This document shows positions 6,332-9,582 of a stretch of 9,582 nucleotides of DNA, in pieces (position 1 is the stretch's first letter; each line of letters opens with the position of its first letter). The stretch is from an uncultured Bacteroidota bacterium. GTDB lineage: Bacteria > Bacteroidota > Bacteroidia > Chitinophagales > Chitinophagaceae. The translations under genes were made by a program, and so were the position numbers. The DNA is taken from the NCBI GenBank assembly GCA_903847655.1, contig CAINEG010000042.1, positions 1 to 9,582 on the forward strand, read 5' to 3'. The notes beneath the pieces are model-generated. The model did not search any database, had not been told where the DNA came from, and saw only the letters and a list, made by a program, of their open reading frames with translations.

Positions 6332-6371
6332 TTTTACAAATTTTTATAGAATATAAAATTTGTAAAATTAA
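6328..6371 (+). terminator. AT-rich hairpin overlapping the DUF2795 stop codon
   Basis: A perfect 17-bp inverted repeat pairs 6328-6344 with 6355-6371, and three more pairs form beyond a bulged T6345, leaving the loop GAA. The first arm includes the TAA at 6329-6331. Only one GC pair is present, so its stability comes from length. It probably helps end or protect the DUF2795 transcript, ahead of the larger palindrome. Confidence 0.6.
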
Positions 6372-6381
6372 CCTCTTATGA

Positions 6382-6431
6382 ATTTAATAAAAAGAGAGGA
6401 CACGAATTCGTGTCCTCTCTTTTTATTAAAT
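6382..6431. terminator. bidirectional terminator formed by a 50-bp perfect palindrome
   Basis: Bases 6382-6406 and 6407-6431 are exact reverse complements, centred on GAATTC. Each arm carries ATTTAATAAAAAGAGAGGAC then ACGAA. RNA from either strand would form a stem of about 23 bp with an AAUU loop, a GC-richer core (GAGAGGACACG) and a U-rich 3' side (CUCUCUUUUUAUU). Its place between convergent genes fits a two-way terminator. Confidence 0.85.
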
Positions 6432-6457
6432 CGCGAAGAATATATATTTAAATCTTC

Positions 6458-6730
6458 CTAAAACGTTAACTTAAAATAAAGCAACATCAAGCTTAATATA
6501 AGTACAATGGTATTGGCCACCAGTACAGGTTTACTTTTAATTAAAAAGGCATAGGTGAGCCAAACGATACAACTAAAGTTGACAATAAGAATCATGAGTA
6601 GGCTAAGGCTTGCTACATTTTTTGTTTGCCAAGTTAAATAAACCTGTGGTACAAAAGTGATGCAGCTAAGTAGTGAACCAAGGTATCCTATCGCTTCTAC
6701 TAATTTTGGGTTGATTTCTTTTTTGTTCAT
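6458..6730 (-). CDS. SemiSWEET-family sugar transporter (PQ-loop/MtN3-like)
   Basis: This 90-residue inner-membrane protein has three predicted helices (about 12-30, 41-63 and 68-87), the half-size architecture of bacterial SemiSWEETs, which work as homodimers moving sugars down a gradient. The family proline-glutamine motif is FVPQVYLTWQTKN with PQ at 28-29. Trp57 and Asn73 lie 16 residues apart, the spacing I recall for the sugar-binding Trp and Asn of characterised SemiSWEETs. The sugar cannot be read from sequence. The ATG at 6730 gives a short basic N-terminus. It starts 33 bp after the fabI stop on the same strand with no clear promoter between, so cotranscription with fabI is likely. 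It ends 27 bp before the palindromic terminator. Confidence 0.9.
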   Translation of the reverse strand: MNKKEINPKLVEAIGYLGSLLSCITFVPQVYLTWQTKNVASLSLLMILIVNFSCIVWLTYAFLIKSKPVLVANTIVLILSLMLLYFKLTF

Positions 6731-6763
6731 TTTCTTATTTGCTTGAATATGGATCCTGATAAA

Positions 6764-7585
6764 TTATCCTTCTGTAATACCTGCTTTTTGCATAATCAAA
6801 TCGCTTACGCCTGTGGTAGAGTAACCGCCATCATGGAATAAATTTTGCATGGTCACCATCTTCGTTAAATCAGAAAATAAGGTCACACAATAGTTAGCGC
6901 AATCTTCTGCAGTGGCATTTCCTAAAGGGGCAATGGCATCAGCATAATCAAAAAAGTCGCCGAAGCCTTTAATGCCAGTTCCTGCAGTTGTTTTAGTAGG
7001 CGATTGAGATACGGTATTCACACGCACTTTGTTTCTTAATCCATAGTGGTAACCAAAGCTACGGGCAATAGATTCCAACAAAGCTTTAATATCAGCCATA
7101 TCTGTATAAAAAGGGAAGGTTCTTTGAGCAGCGGCATAAGTTAAAGCCACCACACTTGCATGGTCGTTTAAAGCATCCATTTTATAGGCCACACTTAGCA
7201 TTTTATGCAAGCTCATTGCAGACACATCTACTCCTTTGGCATAATAATCATAGTTCAATTCGGGGTAAGCAATTTTCTTTCTAATATTCACACTCATGCC
7301 AATAGAGTGTAATACGAAATCAATCTTACCGCCTAAAATTTCTTGAGACTGCGTAAATAGATTGGTTAACTCTTCAACGCTAGTTGCATCTGCAGGAACA
7401 ATTTTAGAATTGGTCTTTTCGGCCAGCGCATTAATTTCTCCCATGCGCATCGCAATAGGGGCGTTGGTCAATACAAAACTAGCCCCTTCTTCATGGGCTT
7501 TTTCTGCTACTTTCCAAGCAATAGAATTGCTGTCTAAAGCACCTGTAATAATTCCTCTTTTTCCTTTTAATAAATTGTAAGCCAT
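6764..7585 (-). CDS. fabI: enoyl-[acyl-carrier-protein] reductase (NAD(P)H) FabI
   Basis: FabI catalyses the last reduction of each fatty acid elongation cycle, trans-2-enoyl-ACP to acyl-ACP, in the cytoplasm. The 273-residue protein begins with the modified dinucleotide motif GALDSNSIAW (15-24). The conserved LHSIGM lies at 92-97. The active site is Tyr150 (LTYAAAQR), Tyr160 and Lys167, with the Y-x6-K spacing specific to FabI. The substrate-loop region SQSPTKTTAGTGI (193-205) and C-terminal HDGGYSTTGV (251-260) match the family. It is slightly longer than the 262-residue E. coli enzyme, as usual in Bacteroidota. The ATG at 7585 is well placed before the Rossmann fold. It lies 73 bp downstream of recN with its own likely promoter and leads into the SemiSWEET gene. 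Confidence 0.95.
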   Translation of the reverse strand: MAYNLLKGKRGIITGALDSNSIAWKVAEKAHEEGASFVLTNAPIAMRMGEINALAEKTNSKIVPADATSVEELTNLFTQSQEILGGKIDFVLHSIGMSVNIRKKIAYPELNYDYYAKGVDVSAMSLHKMLSVAYKMDALNDHASVVALTYAAAQRTFPFYTDMADIKALLESIARSFGYHYGLRNKVRVNTVSQSPTKTTAGTGIKGFGDFFDYADAIAPLGNATAEDCANYCVTLFSDLTKMVTMQNLFHDGGYSTTGVSDLIMQKAGITEG

Positions 7586-7609
7586 TGGTTATGGTTGATT
7601 TAATTGCTG

Positions 7610-7641
7610 TAAAAATAATTATAATATCTTATAAAAGACAA
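7610..7641 (-). promoter_or_regulatory. candidate promoter for fabI
   Basis: On the minus strand TTG (7641-7639), 21 nt and TATTTTTA (7617-7610) give a one-mismatch -7 box at an acceptable distance. Transcription would start about 20 nt before the fabI ATG. No FabT/FapR-like operator is evident. Confidence 0.4.
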
Positions 7642-7658
7642 TAATAAAGCCAATAATG

Positions 7659-9314
7659 CTAGGAGGTCAATAGTTCTTTGGCATTGTCCATGGCCGATTT
7701 GCTAGGAGGATTCCCGCCAATCATTTGGGCAATATGCTGTACACGCTCCGTTTTATTTAAGGTTTTCAAATAAGTATGTGTAGTGCTGCCTTTTTGTTCT
7801 TTGTATACATATAAATGTGCATTGCCTTTGGCTGCAATTTGTGGTTGATGGGTAATGCATAAAACCTGTCTGGCTTGTCCCAAATTTTGCAATAACAAAC
7901 CAACTTGTTTGGCAGGCTCCCCTGAAATACCCGTATCGATTTCATCAAAAATCATGGTAGGTAAATCCACCGATTTAGCCACCAATGATTTGATACAAAG
8001 CATTAATCTGCTTAATTCACCACCACTGGCCACTTTTTTAATGGGCTCAAATTTATTGGTATTGTTGGCGTCAAATAAAATATCGATTTTATCTTTTCCG
8101 TAAAAATTATATGGCACTTCTTCGATGCTTACTTTTATTTTGGCATTGGGCATACCCACTTGATGCAATAACTTATTCACATTTCCAGTCAAAGGGCTCA
8201 TTTCTTTTTCTCTTTTGCTGGTCAATACTTTTGCGTGTGTGACCGACTTGGTTTCGGCTTCTTTGACCAACTTGGTTAGTTGTTCAATGCTGTCATTTAA
8301 ATTTAATACTTCGGTTAAATCTTTTTCCAATTGTGCTTGAATGGCGAGTAGCTCGTCGGTAGATTGAACCTTATGTTTCTTTTGTAAATTATAGCCTATT
8401 GAAAGACGTTCTTGAATGCTTGCAGTTTTTTGATCGTCAAAATCTATTTTATCCTGCCAACTGTTTAAATCATTGGCAATATCTGCTAATTCTATTTGTG
8501 TTGCTTTTAAACGATCCAATAAATTGGCAAATTCAGGCTGAAATTTTACAATACTTTCTAAGCTATTGGCCAATTGTTTTAATTGCTGAACGATAGGGTT
8601 TTCAGCACTGTCTAAAAGATGCAAGCTTGCTGCCAACTGTGTTTTAATGGCACCAGCATTTTCTAAAAATTTTAATTCCTGTTCCAAATTTTCTAATTCA
8701 TTCTCTTGTAAATTCAGTTCAAGCAATTCGCCTAGTAAATGTTGGTTGTAACTTTCGGTTTTTTCAAAATTTTCTTTTTGAAGAATTAATTGCTGTAGTT
8801 TTTTCTCGTTTTCTTTCCAATCTGTAAAACTGGACTGATAATTTATCAAATCCTTTTGGATACCAGCCAATGCGTCTAGGACCGTACGTTGAAAATCGGT
8901 ATCACCTAGGGTAAGGGTATCAAACTGTTGGTGTAAATCCACCAATTTACTGGTCAGCTCTTTCAATACAATAAGTGTAACAGGGCTATCGTTGATGAAT
9001 GCCCTGGATTTTCCTTGCGCCGTTATTTCTCTTCTGATGATTAGTTCATCGGCTAAATCAATTTCATGCTCCTTAAAAAATGTAGCGTACTGCTCTTTAT
9101 TGCTCAATTGAAAAATGCCTTCGATAAAACATTTTTTGGCTGAATCTCTACAAACGCTGCTATCGGCACGGTCGCCTAAGATAAGTCCAAGGGCACCCAT
9201 GATAATACTTTTACCAGCACCAGTTTCTCCTGTGATGACAGAAAGTTGGCTGGACAAATCAATGCTCAATTGATCTATCAGTATATAGTTTTGAATTTCT
9301 AATTTAGTTAACAT
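7659..9314 (-). CDS. recN: DNA repair protein RecN
   Basis: RecN is an SMC-like ATPase acting in double-strand break repair. This 551-residue protein starts with the usual MLTKLEIQNYILID and has Walker A GETGAGKS at 29-36. The middle, from about 150 to 370, is rich in Leu, Glu, Lys and Gln and looks coiled-coil. The C-terminal ATPase half has the signature SGGELSR at 430-436, Walker B MIFDEIDTGISG near 454-465 and THQPQIA near 488-494. Both halves of the split ATPase are intact and the length is normal. It has its own promoter after the terminator of the upstream zinc-ribbon gene. A shorter frame on the same strand at 7766-7948 is only a shadow of this gene. Confidence 0.96.
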   Translation of the reverse strand: MLTKLEIQNYILIDQLSIDLSSQLSVITGETGAGKSIIMGALGLILGDRADSSVCRDSAKKCFIEGIFQLSNKEQYATFFKEHEIDLADELIIRREITAQGKSRAFINDSPVTLIVLKELTSKLVDLHQQFDTLTLGDTDFQRTVLDALAGIQKDLINYQSSFTDWKENEKKLQQLILQKENFEKTESYNQHLLGELLELNLQENELENLEQELKFLENAGAIKTQLAASLHLLDSAENPIVQQLKQLANSLESIVKFQPEFANLLDRLKATQIELADIANDLNSWQDKIDFDDQKTASIQERLSIGYNLQKKHKVQSTDELLAIQAQLEKDLTEVLNLNDSIEQLTKLVKEAETKSVTHAKVLTSKREKEMSPLTGNVNKLLHQVGMPNAKIKVSIEEVPYNFYGKDKIDILFDANNTNKFEPIKKVASGGELSRLMLCIKSLVAKSVDLPTMIFDEIDTGISGEPAKQVGLLLQNLGQARQVLCITHQPQIAAKGNAHLYVYKEQKGSTTHTYLKTLNKTERVQHIAQMIGGNPPSKSAMDNAKELLTS

Positions 9315-9322
9315 CGCTTACT

Positions 9323-9354
9323 GCAATATACACTACCCCTAAATGATGTACAAA
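9323..9354 (-). promoter_or_regulatory. candidate promoter for recN
   Basis: On the minus strand TTTG (9354-9351), 20 nt and TATATTGC (9330-9323) resemble the consensus, with the last two positions of the -7 box altered. The start would lie a few bases before the ATG at 9314. The weak -7 box would suit a regulated gene. Confidence 0.35.
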
Positions 9355-9390
9355 TTTTTCTAGCTATTCACCTAAGCGGGTTCTTAGGGG
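9336..9390. repeat. CCTAA-type inverted repeats around the recN promoter
   Basis: CCCCTAA at 9336-9342 lies within the recN promoter spacer and has an exact reverse complement, TTAGGGG, at 9384-9390. A second copy, CCTAAG at 9371-9376, pairs with CTTAGG at 9383-9388 around a 6-nt loop. The three related motifs could be regulator half-sites or a small hairpin after the terminator. They are short enough to be chance. Confidence 0.3.
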
Positions 9391-9391
9391 C

Positions 9392-9423
9392 AAAAAAAAG
9401 GTCCCGATAGTTCGGAACCTTTT
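9392..9423 (-). terminator. Rho-independent terminator of the zinc-ribbon gene
   Basis: The arms 9412-9423 and 9396-9407 form a 12-bp stem around a 4-nt loop, followed on the minus strand by a run of eight T. The single non-Watson-Crick position is a G-U pair in the minus-strand RNA but a C-A mismatch in the plus-strand RNA. Direction and T tract both show it serves the minus-strand gene ending at 9443. Confidence 0.88.
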
Positions 9424-9442
9424 ATAGTATCTAGTCTAAATA

Positions 9443-9582
9443 TTACTTTTTTGCTGGTGCGCTCGCTAATTCTTCTTCTACTAAAATACGACCACAGTTT
9501 TCGCAAACAATGATTTTTTTGTGCAAACGAATTTCGCTTTGACGTTGAGGAGGAATAGAGTTAAAGCAACCACCACAAGCAT
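9443..9582 (-). CDS. C4-type zinc-ribbon domain protein, C-terminus only
   Basis: The minus strand is open from the right edge of the window to a TAA at 9445-9443, giving 45 residues. They contain CGGCFNSIPPQ, then SEIRLHKK, then CENCGRIL, two CxxC pairs that form the C4 zinc ribbon of PF02591-type proteins. In that family a long N-terminal coiled coil precedes this ribbon, and it would lie outside the window. The function is not well established; nucleic-acid binding has been suggested for relatives. The tail EELASAPAKK is probably disordered. The gene is 5'-truncated by the window edge and followed by its own strong terminator. Confidence 0.88.
   Translation of the reverse strand, partial: ACGGCFNSIPPQRQSEIRLHKKIIVCENCGRILVEEELASAPAKK

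Noticed and set aside
7661..7667. AGGAGGT resembling a Shine-Dalgarno sequence
   Set aside because: It is on the plus strand within the last codons of recN (minus strand), no plus-strand gene follows, and real starts in the window do not use Shine-Dalgarno sequences.
1..9582. defence island, mobile element or novel multi-gene system
   Set aside because: All complete genes belong to recognised core families or a known DUF, no integrase, transposase, nuclease-effector pairs, attachment repeats or CRISPR repeats were seen, and coding style is even across the window.

Overview
The window looks like ordinary chromosomal DNA from a Bacteroidota bacterium, probably near Chitinophagaceae; that placement is my inference from protein style, not from a search. 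It is AT-rich. The gene starts lack Shine-Dalgarno sequences, and several genes are preceded by the Bacteroidota promoter form (TTG/TTTG, 17-21 nt, TAnnTTTG). The proteins are Bacteroidota-like: a 273-aa FabI, a 73-aa acidic DUF2795 protein, a FadN-type beta-oxidation protein and a PduO-type adenosyltransferase. I see no transposase, integrase, CRISPR array, toxin-antitoxin pair, phage gene, tRNA or rRNA.

Layout from left to right. The 3' tail of an unidentified + strand gene ends at 95 and is followed by a GC-rich terminator. A TIGR01777-type epimerase (+, 190-1110) converges on a 796-aa FadN-type 3-hydroxyacyl-CoA dehydrogenase/enoyl-CoA hydratase (-, 1125-3515). A divergent promoter region of about 150 bp leads to gatC (+) and a closely spaced LolD/MacB-type ABC ATPase (+). 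After a 92-bp structured spacer comes a cob(I)alamin adenosyltransferase (+), which converges at 10 bp on lolD (-). LolD is divergent from the DUF2795 gene (+). Two large inverted repeats then fill the convergent space before a SemiSWEET sugar transporter (-). SemiSWEET lies 33 bp downstream of fabI (-), preceded by recN (-). The window closes with a strong terminator and the C-terminus of a C4 zinc-ribbon protein (-).

The genes are housekeeping functions: fatty acid synthesis (FabI) and oxidation (FadN), charging of Gln-tRNA/Asn-tRNA (GatC), lipoprotein export (LolD), cobalamin activation, DNA repair (RecN) and sugar transport. They do not form one pathway. Likely transcription units are gatC-ABC (perhaps reading through into the adenosyltransferase), fabI-SemiSWEET, and single genes for the rest.

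I do not see a clear undescribed multi-gene system. The points most worth checking are in non-coding DNA: promoter boxes exactly four bases before the ATG of gatC, lolD and possibly the epimerase, predicting leaderless mRNAs; a 50-bp perfect palindrome beside a second long hairpin; competing inverted repeats over the promoter and leader of the adenosyltransferase gene; and small operator-like repeats at lolD and recN.
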